Below are positions 56,384-64,000 of a stretch of DNA of 64,000 bases, piece by piece. Positions within the stretch are counted from its first letter, which is position 1; each line of letters starts with the position of its first letter. The stretch covers positions 124,001-188,000 of the forward strand of contig NZ_JAKLLH010000002.1 in assembly GCF_023150235.1 (NCBI RefSeq), in the 5' to 3' direction. Below the pieces are notes generated by a model. It searched no databases. It was not told the DNA's origin and saw nothing but the letters and a program-made list of their open reading frames with translations. The position numbers were made by a program, and so were the translations under genes. Origin of the DNA: Azonexus sp. Its GTDB lineage: Bacteria; Pseudomonadota; Gammaproteobacteria; Burkholderiales; Rhodocyclaceae.

Positions 56384-58006
56384 TTACTCGACGCCTTGCG
56401 AGGCGAGGTAGTCTTCGTAGCCGCCGAGGTAGTCGACGATGCTGCCGTCGCCGCGTACTTCGAGGACGCGGGTCGCCAGCGAGGAGACGAATTCGCGGTC
56501 GTGCGAGACGAAGATCAGGGTGCCGGGGAATTTTTCCAGGCCGCTGTTGAGGGCTTCGATCGATTCCATGTCGAGGTGGTTGGTCGGTTCGTCCATCACC
56601 AGCACGTTCGGCTTTTGTAGCATCAGCTTGCCGAAGAGCATGCGGCCTTGTTCGCCGCCGGAGATGACGTTGACCGGCTTTTTCTGTTCGTCGCCGGAGA
56701 AGAGCAGGCGGCCGAGGGTGCCACGGATCAGGGTTTCCAGGTCGCCGCCTTCTTCGACCGAGGCGCGGGCGTAGCCGATGATCCAGTCGGTGAGGCTTTC
56801 GCCGTTGGCGAATTCGGCGCTGTGGTCCTGCGCGTAGTAGCCGGGCTTGGCCTTTTCGGCCCATTTGAGGCTGCCGAACTGCGGCTGCAGTTCGCCCATC
56901 AGCAGCTTGAGGAAGGTGGTTTTACCGACGCCGTTTTCACCGATCACGGCGATGCGCTCGCCGCCGTTGATGGTCAGGGTCAGGTTGTTGAAGATCTTGC
57001 GCTCGCTGCCTTCGTAGGCGAAGGAGAGGTTTTCGATCTCGACCGCCTGGCGGTGCAGCTTCTGCTTGTCGTCGTGCTCGAAGCGGATCCACGGGTACTG
57101 GCGCGACGAGGGTTTGACGTCTTCCGGCTTGAGTTTGTCGATCAGCTTGAGACGGCTGGTCGCCTGCTTGGCCTTGGAGGCGTTGGCCGAGAAGCGGCGG
57201 ACGAAGGTCTGCAGTTCGGCGATCCGTTCCTTGGCCTTGGCGTTGGCGTTCTGCTGGCGCTCGCGGGCCTGCTGCGCGGCTTCCATGAAGTCGTCGTAGT
57301 TGCCGGCGTAGGTGGTGATCTTGCCGTAGTCCAGGTCGGCCATGTGGGTGCACACCTGGTTCAGGAAGTGGCGGTCGTGCGAGATGATGATCATCGTCGA
57401 GTCACGGCCGTTCAACACGTCTTCCAGCCAGCGGATGGTGTTGATGTCGAGGTTGTTGGTCGGTTCGTCGAGGAGCAGGATGTCCGGGTTGGCGAACAGC
57501 GCCTGGCAGAGCAGCACGCGCAGCTTCCAGCCGGGGGCGACTTCGCTCATCGGGCCGTTGTGCTGCGAGGTCGGGATGCCGACGCCGAGCAGCAGTTCGC
57601 CGGCGCGCGATTCGGCGGTGTAGCCGTCGTATTCGCCGACCTTGCCTTCGAGTTCGGCGGCGCGCATGTAGTCGTCTTCGCTCGCTTCCGGGTTGGCGTA
57701 GATCGCGTCGCGTTCCTGGATCGCCGCCCACAGTTCCTCGTGGCCCATCATCACCACGTCGAGCACGCGCATGTCTTCGTAGGCGAACTGGTCCTGCTTG
57801 AGGTAGGCCATGCGCTCATGGACGTCCTTGGAAACGTTGCCGGCCGACGGTTCGAGCGCGCCGCAGAGGATCTTCATGAAGGTGGATTTGCCGGCGCCGT
57901 TGGCCCCGATCAGGCCGTAGCGATAGCCTTCGCCGAACTTGACGTTGACGTTCTCGAACAGGGGCTTGACCCCGAATTGCATGGTAATGTTGGCGGCGAC
58001 GAGCAC
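56384..58006 (-). CDS. ABC-F family ATPase (YbiT type)
   Basis: The 540-residue soluble protein has two ABC domains and no membrane helix, as in ABC-F translation factors that act on the ribosome E site. Domain 1 has Walker A GANGAGKS and [11 protein letters not shown]. The linker PtIM-like region is about residues 230-310, rich in Ala, Lys and Arg. Domain 2 has Walker A GENGVGKT, signature [14 protein letters not shown] and [10 protein letters not shown]. It matches YbiT in start ([20 protein letters not shown]). The likely start is GTG at 58006, since no ATG lies at that site. It is divergent from gshA. Confidence 0.93.
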   Translation of the reverse strand: MLVAANITMQFGVKPLFENVNVKFGEGYRYGLIGANGAGKSTFMKILCGALEPSAGNVSKDVHERMAYLKQDQFAYEDMRVLDVVMMGHEELWAAIQERDAIYANPEASEDDYMRAAELEGKVGEYDGYTAESRAGELLLGVGIPTSQHNGPMSEVAPGWKLRVLLCQALFANPDILLLDEPTNNLDINTIRWLEDVLNGRDSTMIIISHDRHFLNQVCTHMADLDYGKITTYAGNYDDFMEAAQQARERQQNANAKAKERIAELQTFVRRFSANASKAKQATSRLKLIDKLKPEDVKPSSRQYPWIRFEHDDKQKLHRQAVEIENLSFAYEGSERKIFNNLTLTINGGERIAVIGENGVGKTTFLKLLMGELQPQFGSLKWAEKAKPGYYAQDHSAEFANGESLTDWIIGYARASVEEGGDLETLIRGTLGRLLFSGDEQKKPVNVISGGEQGRMLFGKLMLQKPNVLVMDEPTNHLDMESIEALNSGLEKFPGTLIFVSHDREFVSSLATRVLEVRGDGSIVDYLGGYEDYLASQGVE

Positions 58007-58063
58007 GGTGTTTCCGATCTCTGAAATAAACGCAAAATAGTCGGCAATTTTACCTGCTTTCGC

Positions 58064-58076
58064 CGGTCGACCGTGG
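58064..58076. repeat. Interspersed GTCGAC palindrome between ABC-F and gshA genes
   Basis: CGGTCGACCGTGG (58064-58076) keeps the 10-base palindromic centre and the right half of the core. It lies in the 159-base gap between two divergent genes, next to CGGCAATTTT, a possible remnant of the outer arm. This is one of the more diverged copies. Confidence 0.7.
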
Positions 58077-58165
58077 GCATTGAAGCTGGCGCTTTCATCC
58101 CCATATAAGAAAGCCCGCTGTAAGATGCTTTCCGACTTCTTTCCGCCGCAAGGCAAGGCTGATTC

Positions 58166-59452
58166 ATGGTTCCACATCTCACCACCGCGCTGAGCGGTCC
58201 CCTGCTCGAACTCGAACGCCGTTTTCTCGCGGCCAGCCCGCAGATCGAGCACTGGTTGCGCGGCCAGTGGCTGGAACACACGCCCCCCTTCTACTCCTCG
58301 GTCGATCTGCGCAATTCCGGCTTCAAGCTGGCGCCGGTCGATACCAACCTGTTTCCTGGCGGCTTCAACAACCTGAATCCGGCCTTCCTGCCCTTGTGCG
58401 TGCAGGCGGCGATGAGCGCGATTGAAAAATTCTGCCCGGAAGCGCGCAGCCTGCTGCTGATCCCGGAAAACCACACGCGTAACGCCTTTTACCTGCAAAA
58501 CGTTGCCCAGATCGCCGCCATCCTGACCCAGACCGGGCTCAACGTGCGCATCGGTAGCCTGATCCCCGACCTGCAGGCGCCGCTCACGGTCGACCTGCCG
58601 AATGGCCAGAATTTGTTGCTCGAACCGCTGGTGCGCAAGGGCAACCGGATCGGCGTCGCCGGCTTCGAGCCCTGCGCGATCCTGCTCAACAACGACTTGT
58701 CGGCCGGCATCCCGGCCATCCTGCAGGGGCTGGACGAACAGTTCGTGCTGCCGCCGGTGCATGCTGGCTGGGCGGTGCGCCGCAAGTCCAACCACTTCGC
58801 CGCCTACGACGAGGTCGCCAACACCTTTGCCAAGGAGATCGGGATTGATCCGTGGCGGATCAATCCGGCCTTCTCGGTCTGCCGCTCGATCAATTTCCAC
58901 GAGCGCCAGGGCGAGGAATGCCTGGCCGCCAACGTCGCCGCCGTGCTCGACATCGTGCGCGAGAAGTACAAGGAATACGGCATCAACGAGACGCCCTACG
59001 TGGTGGTCAAGGCCGATGCCGGCACCTACGGCATGGGGGTGATGACGGTGCGCGACGCCGACGAGGTGATCGCCTTGAACCGCAAGCAGCGCAACAAGAT
59101 GAGCGTGGTCAAGGAAGGCCTGGAAGTCTCCGAGGTGATCATCCAGGAAGGCGTACATTCCTTCGAAACGGTCAATGAAGGCGTCGCCGAGCCGGTGGTG
59201 TACATGATCGACCGCTACGTCGTCGGCGGTTTCTACCGCGTGCATAGCGGCCGGGGCAAGGACGAAAACCTCAACGCGCCGGGGATGCACTTCGAGCCGC
59301 TGGCCTTCGAAACCGGCTGCAACCTGCCCGACTACCGCTGCGGCAACCCCGATTCGCCGCCCAACCGCTTCTATGCCTACGGCGTCGTCGGCCGCCTGGC
59401 CTGCCTCGCCGCCGCGCTGGAGCTGGAACGGACGGCGCCGGACGCAGTCTGA
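58166..59452 (+). CDS. gshA: Glutamate-cysteine ligase (proteobacterial TIGR02049 type)
   Basis: The 428-residue enzyme makes gamma-glutamylcysteine, the first step of glutathione synthesis. It is of the proteobacterial type unrelated in sequence to E. coli GshA. Supporting features are [20 protein letters not shown] with [30 protein letters not shown] (ATP-grasp-like nucleotide site), and [20 protein letters not shown]. It starts the gshA-gshB-apbE operon, with gshB only 6 bases downstream. The assignment agrees with the next gene. Confidence 0.92.
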   Translation: MVPHLTTALSGPLLELERRFLAASPQIEHWLRGQWLEHTPPFYSSVDLRNSGFKLAPVDTNLFPGGFNNLNPAFLPLCVQAAMSAIEKFCPEARSLLLIPENHTRNAFYLQNVAQIAAILTQTGLNVRIGSLIPDLQAPLTVDLPNGQNLLLEPLVRKGNRIGVAGFEPCAILLNNDLSAGIPAILQGLDEQFVLPPVHAGWAVRRKSNHFAAYDEVANTFAKEIGIDPWRINPAFSVCRSINFHERQGEECLAANVAAVLDIVREKYKEYGINETPYVVVKADAGTYGMGVMTVRDADEVIALNRKQRNKMSVVKEGLEVSEVIIQEGVHSFETVNEGVAEPVVYMIDRYVVGGFYRVHSGRGKDENLNAPGMHFEPLAFETGCNLPDYRCGNPDSPPNRFYAYGVVGRLACLAAALELERTAPDAV

Positions 59453-59458
59453 GCGGGC

Positions 59459-60478
59459 ATGGGACAACAGCTACATTTCGAGAAACACCTGCTCGGCGGA
59501 CGCAGCCAGACCCTCAAGTTCGCCTTCGTGATCGACCCCCTGCACAGCCTCAAGCCGTGGAAGGATTCGACCATTGCGATGATGCGCGCGACCGAGAAGC
59601 ACGGCCACGAGGTCTTCGCCATCGAGGCCCACACCCTCGGCTGGCGGCGCCCCGAGCCTGGCCAGAGCGGCGGCGTGTTCGGCCTGGCGATGCATCTGCA
59701 CCCGCGCCCTGACGATCACGACTGGTATCGCGAAACCGGCCGCGACTGGCTGCTGCTGAATTCCTTCGACGTCGTGATCATGCGCAAGGACCCGCCCTTC
59801 GACGCCGAATACCTGGCCGCGACCTGGCTGCTCGAACGCGCCGAAGCCGAAGGCGTGCGCGTCTTCAACCGACCGCGGGCGCTGCGCGAGCATTCGGAAA
59901 AACTGGCGATCATGGAGTTCGCCGACTTCATCCCACCCACCCTGGTCGCCCGCGACATCGCCCAGTTGCAGCACTTCATTGACGAAGAACACGACGTGAT
60001 CGTCAAGCCGCTCGACGGGATGGGCGGCAGCCAGATTTTTCGCATCCAGAAAAATGACCCGAACCGCAACGTGATCCTCGAAACGATGACCCGCCTGGGC
60101 CGCCGCACGATCATGGCGCAACGCTACCTGCCCGAGATCGCGCAGGGCGACAAACGCATCCTGCTGATCGGCGGCAAACCGGTGCCGTATTGCCTGGCGC
60201 GCATTCCCAAGGTCGGCGAGACGCGCGGCAACCTCGCCGTCGGCGGTGTCGGCGTTGCCCAGGACCTGTCGCCCAACGACCGCCAGATCGCCGAACACCT
60301 CGGCCCGATCCTGGCCAAGCGCGGGCTGCTGCTGGTCGGGCTCGACGTGATCGGCAATCAGCTCACCGAAATCAACGTCACCAGCCCGACCTGCATGGTC
60401 GAGATCAAGCAGCAAACCGCCTTCGACGCCGCCGGCGCCTTCATCACCACCATCGAACACCTATGCGGCGTTTATTGA
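59459..60478 (+). CDS. gshB: Glutathione synthase
   Basis: GshB adds glycine to gamma-glutamylcysteine. The 339-residue ATP-grasp enzyme has [20 protein letters not shown] at the N-terminus, the conserved [20 protein letters not shown], the ATP-binding [17 protein letters not shown] and the metal site [14 protein letters not shown]. The N-terminal 18 residues ([13 protein letters not shown]) extend beyond the usual start, and a shorter start would lack a ribosome-binding site. It overlaps apbE by 16 bases. Confidence 0.95.
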   Translation: MGQQLHFEKHLLGGRSQTLKFAFVIDPLHSLKPWKDSTIAMMRATEKHGHEVFAIEAHTLGWRRPEPGQSGGVFGLAMHLHPRPDDHDWYRETGRDWLLLNSFDVVIMRKDPPFDAEYLAATWLLERAEAEGVRVFNRPRALREHSEKLAIMEFADFIPPTLVARDIAQLQHFIDEEHDVIVKPLDGMGGSQIFRIQKNDPNRNVILETMTRLGRRTIMAQRYLPEIAQGDKRILLIGGKPVPYCLARIPKVGETRGNLAVGGVGVAQDLSPNDRQIAEHLGPILAKRGLLLVGLDVIGNQLTEINVTSPTCMVEIKQQTAFDAAGAFITTIEHLCGVY

Positions 60479-61518
60479 GTGCCGGGCTGCTGCTCGGCAC
60501 GCTATTGCTCACCGCCTGCCATCCGACGCCGCTGCAGGAACAGCAGGCCTATGTTTTCGGCACCCGCGTCGAAGTCGTCGTGGTCGGCAGCGAAGCCGAG
60601 CGTGCGCGCAGCGCCATCGCCGCCGTGCTCCGCGAATTCGACCGCCTGCACCAGAACTACCATGCCTGGCAGCCATCGCAGCTGAGCGCACTGAATTCGG
60701 CACTGGCGGCCGGTCGATCGTGGCCAGTCGAGCCCGAGCTGGCAGCGCTGATCCGCGACGCGCAGCAACTCACCGCCCAGGGCGAAGGCCTGTTCGACCC
60801 CGGGATCGGCCGGCTGATTGCGCTGTGGGGCTTCCAGTCCGAGGAATTCAAGGCGCAGCTGCCCGACCCCGCCGCGCTCGCCGCCTGGCAGCGCGAACGG
60901 CCGGGGATCGCCGACCTCCAGCTCGGCCCCGATGGCCGGGCGAGCAGCCGCAAGCGTCTGCTCGCGCTCGACTTCGGCGGCTACCTGAAGGGTGTCGCCC
61001 TCGACCGCGCCGCCGCAATCCTGCGCGAACAAGGGATCAAGGACGCGCTGATCAACATCGGCGGCAATGTCATCGCGCTCGGCAGCAAGGACGGCCGCCC
61101 CTGGCGCGTCGGCATCCAGCACCCGCGCCAGCCGGGACCACTGGCGACGCTGGAACTGCATGACGGCGAAGCGATCGGCACCTCGGGCGACTACCAGCGC
61201 TTCTTCGAACTCGCCGGCAAGCGCTACTCGCACCTGCTCGACCCGCGCAGCGGCCAGCCGGTCGAGCACACCCAGGCGGTGACCGTGGTGATTCCCGGCG
61301 GGCAGGGCGGGCGCGGCGCTGGCACGCTGTCGGACGCAAGCTCGAAGCCGATTTTCGTCGCCGGCCCTGAACGCTGGCGCGAACTCGCCGGCAAGCTGGG
61401 AATTTCGCTGGTTTTGCGCGTCGATCGTGACAACGGCATCGAATTGACGCGAGAATTGCAGCAACGCCTGCACTTCGTCGGCGATATCAAGGACTTGTCG
61501 ATCAAGGTCGTGCCATGA
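60463..61518 (+). CDS. apbE: FAD:protein FMN transferase (ApbE family lipoprotein)
   Basis: ApbE transfers FMN from FAD to a Thr/Ser of target proteins such as NqrB, NqrC and RnfG in the periplasm. The 351-residue product has a lipoprotein signal (lipobox LTAC, Cys19). It shows FGTRVEVVVVGSEAERA, FDPGIGRLIALWGF, DFGGYLKGVALDRAA, LINIGGNVIALG and SHLLDPRSGQPVEHTQAV with the metal-binding Asp. The start at 60463 overlaps gshB by 16 bases. No nqr or rnf genes are in the window, so its target is not clear. Confidence 0.92.
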   Translation: MRRLLSAGLLLGTLLLTACHPTPLQEQQAYVFGTRVEVVVVGSEAERARSAIAAVLREFDRLHQNYHAWQPSQLSALNSALAAGRSWPVEPELAALIRDAQQLTAQGEGLFDPGIGRLIALWGFQSEEFKAQLPDPAALAAWQRERPGIADLQLGPDGRASSRKRLLALDFGGYLKGVALDRAAAILREQGIKDALINIGGNVIALGSKDGRPWRVGIQHPRQPGPLATLELHDGEAIGTSGDYQRFFELAGKRYSHLLDPRSGQPVEHTQAVTVVIPGGQGGRGAGTLSDASSKPIFVAGPERWRELAGKLGISLVLRVDRDNGIELTRELQQRLHFVGDIKDLSIKVVP

Positions 61519-61682
61519 GCCCACTCGAACACAGCCAGACTTTCCAGCGCCTGCGCCAGCTGGTCGCCGCCGACCTCGCCGACGAACGCTGGAAAGCCCG
61601 CCAGGCAAGGCGTTTCGGCCTGGCCTTTACCTTGCTGGGCTTGCTTCTGCTGCTGGCGCTTGCCTGGCGACTCCAGACCTGA
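61515..61682 (+). CDS. 55-residue single-helix membrane protein
   Basis: The ATG at 61515 overlaps the apbE stop (ATGA), a common sign of translational coupling. The 55-residue product has a polar, charged N-terminal half (EHSQTFQRLRQLVAADLADE, then Trp/Lys/Arg-rich WKARQARR) and a C-terminal Leu-rich membrane helix (about residues 34-51). No family was recognised. Its position as last gene of the gshA-gshB-apbE operon suggests a small accessory protein, perhaps for ApbE or its target. It is shorter than many gene finders report. Confidence 0.6.
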   Translation: MSPLEHSQTFQRLRQLVAADLADERWKARQARRFGLAFTLLGLLLLLALAWRLQT

Positions 61683-61724
61683 ATTTGCTGGCGCCATCCT
61701 TCTCGTCCGTCGGCCGTGAGGGCC

Positions 61725-62177
61725 TTATTCCGGTTGGCGCGAATCGATGCTCAGGGTGACCGGCCCGTCGTTGACCAGCGCCACCTGCATGTCGGCGCCA
61801 AAAATCCCCGTGGCTACGGGCCGGCCGAGGCCGCTTTCGAGCCGGCTGACAAAACGCTCGAACAGAGGCTGGGAAATGTCGCCGCGAGCAGCTCGATTCC
61901 AGGACGGACGGTTGCCTTTCCTGATTGAGGCGTAGAGGGTGAATTGCGATACCGCGAGAATTTCACCGCCCACTTCCTGCACACTGCGGTTCATGATGCC
62001 TTCGGCATCGCAAAACAGGCGCAGGCGCAGGAGTTTGCCCGCCATCCACTCGAGATCGGCTTCCTCGTCGTCGGCCTCGAACCCGGCGAGCAGGAGCAGC
62101 CCGGCAGCGATTTTTCCGCAAATCCGTCCGTCGACCGTGACGGACGCCGCCGTCACCCTTTGTACAATGACCCGCAT
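61725..62177 (-). CDS. dtd: D-aminoacyl-tRNA deacylase
   Basis: Dtd hydrolyses D-amino acids wrongly attached to tRNA (notably D-Tyr) and thus protects translation. The 150-residue product has the family length and the signatures [17 protein letters not shown], then [19 protein letters not shown] with the catalytic-site SQFTL, and [11 protein letters not shown] near the C-terminus with the Gly-Pro cis motif. It is convergent with the gshA operon end, 42 bases away. Complete and typical. Confidence 0.96.
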   Translation of the reverse strand: MRVIVQRVTAASVTVDGRICGKIAAGLLLLAGFEADDEEADLEWMAGKLLRLRLFCDAEGIMNRSVQEVGGEILAVSQFTLYASIRKGNRPSWNRAARGDISQPLFERFVSRLESGLGRPVATGIFGADMQVALVNDGPVTLSIDSRQPE

Positions 62178-62351
62178 TGATCCCCATACCTCAGTTCAGG
62201 TGCAGTTTTTGCTGGTGAGCGCAGATTTGCCAATGCCCTGGCGGAGTGTTGCCGAAGGGGCTGTCGGGCGAGTATCGGCATCGGTGCCAAAAGCCGAAAA
62301 TCCGTACCATCCGCGCATTTTTCCGCCTCATCGTAAGACTAACTCCGGTTT

Positions 62352-62479
62352 GAAACCCCGCCCTTCAGGGCGGTGGGAGCCGACCCCGGCCTGAAGGCCG
62401 GGGTTTCAGGCGACCGTTTTGGGAGGGGATGCAAACCCCTTCCCAAACATGTTTGACCGACAGGCATGAATGCCTGTCG
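62352..62479. repeat. Cluster of four hairpins, possible insertion-element remnant
   Basis: The 348 bases between dtd and the PilZ-STAS gene hold no gene. They contain CCGCCCT-TC-AGGGCGG (62358-62373), CCCCGGCCT-GA-AGGCCGGGG (62384-62403), TTTGGGAGGGG (62418-62428) with CCCCTTCCCAAA (62436-62447), and CGACAGGCAT-GA-ATGCCTGTCG (62458-62479). GAAACCCCG (62352-62360) and CGGGGTTTC (62399-62407) also pair around the first two. Such subterminal hairpins recall IS200/IS605-type ends or a MITE, but no transposase is present. Confidence 0.75.
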
Positions 62480-62525
62480 CTAATTTCTTGCTGACTACTC
62501 CGTGTCGTGAATTCTACTGCCCTGC

Positions 62526-63200
62526 TCAGGGTGCGGCCGTCGCCAGTTCCCGATTCAGTTTGTCGCAGCGACCGCAAATCCCGGCGACCGTGAGCAGGGC
62601 GCGCACATCGCCGGAGCAGCCGGTCAGGGCCACGCCCCGCGAGACGGCAAGGTCGATGACGCCGATACCGGCACCGTCGATGCCGTTGCAGCGGCTCAGG
62701 TCGATTTTTTTCACCCGGCGTGTCAGGTGCACCAACTGGCGTGCCGTGTCGAAATGCAGCCGCCCATGCACCTGTGCCTGGCCGTGTTGATCCAGGGAGA
62801 TGCAGCCGAGATTCCAGTGCGAGCGTAGATGGTCAACCAGCGGCTTGAGGACTGGCGTGCCGCTATCGACGTGCAAGCCGAGCAGCAGATCGTCGCCATG
62901 ATAGTGCCGTCGCCGGATGCTGGCCTGCCCGGAGGCAAGGCCAAGTGGCGAGTGAATTTCCCAGGCGATCTCGACTTCGTCGTGCAGCGGCAGCTTGGGC
63001 GCTTCGCCCAGCAGGCGGGTGCAGAATCCCGACTCGGAAATGTCGAGCAGGACGCCAGCCAGATCGTGGCGGCGGGCGTTATGGACAACGCTGATGCCGA
63101 CCTTGAGGCTATCCGGCGGCACCGAGGTGCCGGGAATGCGGTAGCGTGCCTGCTGGCGACGCTCCATGGCCCTTGTTTCTGCTTCCTGCGTCTTGTACAT
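62526..63200 (-). CDS. PilZ-STAS domain protein
   Basis: The 224-residue soluble protein has an N-terminal PilZ-type c-di-GMP-binding region (about 10-130), with ERRQQARYRIPG as the R-x3-R motif and LAGVLLDISESGFCTRL as the D/N-x-S-x-x-G motif. The C-terminal STAS-like region (about 140-220) reads VKKIDLSRCNGIDGAGIGVI and VALTGCSGDVRALLTVAGI, as in anti-sigma-factor antagonists. The start at 63200 has GGAGACGAATC before it. The fusion suggests that c-di-GMP modulates a protein-protein switch. The diguanylate cyclase at 27.3 kb is one possible c-di-GMP source. Confidence 0.8.
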   Translation of the reverse strand: MYKTQEAETRAMERRQQARYRIPGTSVPPDSLKVGISVVHNARRHDLAGVLLDISESGFCTRLLGEAPKLPLHDEVEIAWEIHSPLGLASGQASIRRRHYHGDDLLLGLHVDSGTPVLKPLVDHLRSHWNLGCISLDQHGQAQVHGRLHFDTARQLVHLTRRVKKIDLSRCNGIDGAGIGVIDLAVSRGVALTGCSGDVRALLTVAGICGRCDKLNRELATAAP

Positions 63201-63371
63201 GATTCGTCTCCGGCACGGGCAATACATAACATCCTGCAGCAACCGGCCTCAATGGCCGGAAAAGATTCACCGATAATAAACTAAATGAGTAAATTCGGCA
63301 TGCCGTCGAGGTCGGAGCCGTGTATTTTCCATCGTGGTGTCGGGCGAAGGGTGGGGCGCGCGCGGACAAAA
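63201..63371. other. Intergenic region upstream of PilZ-STAS gene
   Basis: No gene is seen here. A hairpin, CCGGCC (63243-63248) with GGCCGG (63254-63259), lies 43 bases upstream of the PilZ-STAS start, in its likely leader. AT-rich sequence at 63263-63290 (AATAAACTAAATGAG) may hold the promoter, but no clear -35/-10 pair was found. Confidence 0.5.
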
Positions 63372-63392
63372 AAATGCCCGCACAAGGCGGGC
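63372..63392 (-). terminator. Intrinsic terminator after the phasin gene
   Basis: ATGCCCGC (63372-63379) pairs with GCGGGCAT (63385-63392) around a 5-base loop. On the minus strand it is followed by seven T, so it acts in that direction. It lies about 150 bases beyond the phasin stop; that 156-base stretch (63393-63548) contains no gene. Confidence 0.8.
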
Positions 63393-63548
63393 ATAAATCC
63401 ATTCTTGGAAATGGAGGAGACAGAGCGCATTATGCAGCAGGCTCTTGTGCGATGCAGCAATTATTTTGTTGCAGTCTGTAACGGTCAGTAATCATTGTTG
63501 TTGCTGTGCACAATTTTCCTCCGGGGCGGCCGGGGGGCGTGGCGAAAC

Positions 63549-64000
63549 TTATTTACGCACACCCTTGGTCATCGCTTCCGCCGCTTGTGTCACGGCAGAA
63601 AAATTGGCCTGCGCCAGTTCGGCAAACTGCCGGCTCATTTCGTTCATTCGGGAAAATGAAGAGTTCATGTTGTCGACCGCGGACTGAATTCCGCCGAAGC
63701 CACCCACGGTGCCCTGCGGCAGCGAGCGGGCGGATTGCTGGACGGCTTCGGCCAGGGACTTCTGGAAACCAGCGAACTGTGCCTCCATCAGCTTGGTCAA
63801 TTCGCCCTGACCCTGGGTGGCAATCTCGTAAATCGAGCGCGAATAGCCGACGGCCTTTTCCAGTGCCGGCTGCGCCAGCGATGACTGGATATCGACGGCT
63901 TCCTTGGCGTTTTTGGCGGCCAGCACGGCCTTGGCGCCGGAAGCGGAATCCTCGATGGCGGCACGCGCCGTGCTCAGGTTCAGTGCGGCGATGCGTTCGG
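63549..64000 (-). CDS. Phasin family protein (5' end outside window)
   Basis: This 150-codon fragment is the C-terminal part of a phasin, an amphipathic protein that coats polyhydroxyalkanoate granules. It shows the helical, Ala/Gln-rich phasin pattern: STARAAIEDSASGAKAVLAA, QPALEKAVGYSRSIYEIATQ, GELTKLMEAQFAGFQKSLAE and a C-terminal SAVTQAAEAMTKGVRK. The frame is open to the last base of the window, so the start lies beyond. With the PhaM-like protein at 53.6 kb it points to PHB storage. Confidence 0.9.
   Translation of the reverse strand, partial: ERIAALNLSTARAAIEDSASGAKAVLAAKNAKEAVDIQSSLAQPALEKAVGYSRSIYEIATQGQGELTKLMEAQFAGFQKSLAEAVQQSARSLPQGTVGGFGGIQSAVDNMNSSFSRMNEMSRQFAELAQANFSAVTQAAEAMTKGVRK

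Noticed and set aside
58007-59467. Upstream extension of the ABC-F frame
   Set aside because: It is antisense to gshA; the YbiT-like start at 58006 accounts for the whole protein.
62128-62139. CGTCGACCGTGA in dtd, and CACGGTCGAC at 30308 (minC) and 53889 (phaM-like)
   Set aside because: Only half of the palindrome is matched, and ordinary codons of conserved or plausible residues explain them, so they were not counted as copies.

Overview
The window reads as chromosomal DNA of a betaproteobacterium, most likely of the Rhodocyclales (Dechloromonas/Azonexus-like). This is inferred from the gene order folP-glmM-tpiA-secG-tRNA-Leu(GAG)-nuoA..N, the proteobacterial TIGR02049-type glutamate-cysteine ligase, PHB-granule proteins (PhaM-like and a phasin), the fused indolepyruvate oxidoreductase and the high GC content of most of the window. 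No database search was possible, so family names rest on motifs recognised by eye.

Layout. 1-17.5 kb: end of folP, glmM, tpiA, secG, tRNA-Leu and the complete 14-gene complex I operon (nuoA-N), closed by a strong hairpin. 17.7-22.6 kb: exopolyphosphatase and a four-gene Mla/Pqi-like lipid ABC transporter whose permease carries a fused N-terminal STAS domain. 22.7-27.1 kb: a TetR regulator divergent from etfB-etfA-ETF:QO, with two tandem palindromic operators between them. 27.3-33.4 kb: a diguanylate cyclase, minCDE, gpmI and a soluble CZB chemoreceptor. 33.5-35.8 kb: a polar amino-acid ABC importer. 35.9-43.0 kb, minus strand: a fused indolepyruvate:ferredoxin oxidoreductase, a sensor kinase and a D-lactate dehydrogenase-type flavoprotein. 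43.1-48.0 kb: a complete liv operon. 48.1-54.4 kb: a secreted protein, TerC, a membrane methyltransferase overlapping a sensor kinase, its convergent LuxR-type regulator, PhaM-like protein and DUF3079. 54.6-56.0 kb: a lower-GC accessory island. 56.4-64 kb: an ABC-F protein, gshA-gshB-apbE plus a small membrane protein, dtd, a PilZ-STAS protein and the end of a phasin gene.

The genes form an energy and carbon metabolism backbone. Complex I, ETF with its quinone oxidoreductase and the lactate dehydrogenase-type enzyme would all feed the quinone pool. Liv and polar amino-acid import sit on either side of the indolepyruvate oxidoreductase, which oxidises 2-keto acids derived from amino acids.

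Two things stand out. (1) A short palindrome with core CACGGTCGACCGTG, in its fullest copy part of a 46-bp inverted repeat, recurs at least seven times between 22 and 58 kb, both between genes and in frame inside genes. (2) The 54.6-56.3 kb island holds a minus-strand operon (DUF6338-like membrane protein, a 48-residue proline-rich peptide, a PD-(D/E)XK nuclease-like protein) with integron attC-like sequences after the second and third genes. It may be a small integron-style cassette cluster with no integrase visible here and is the best candidate for an undescribed system.
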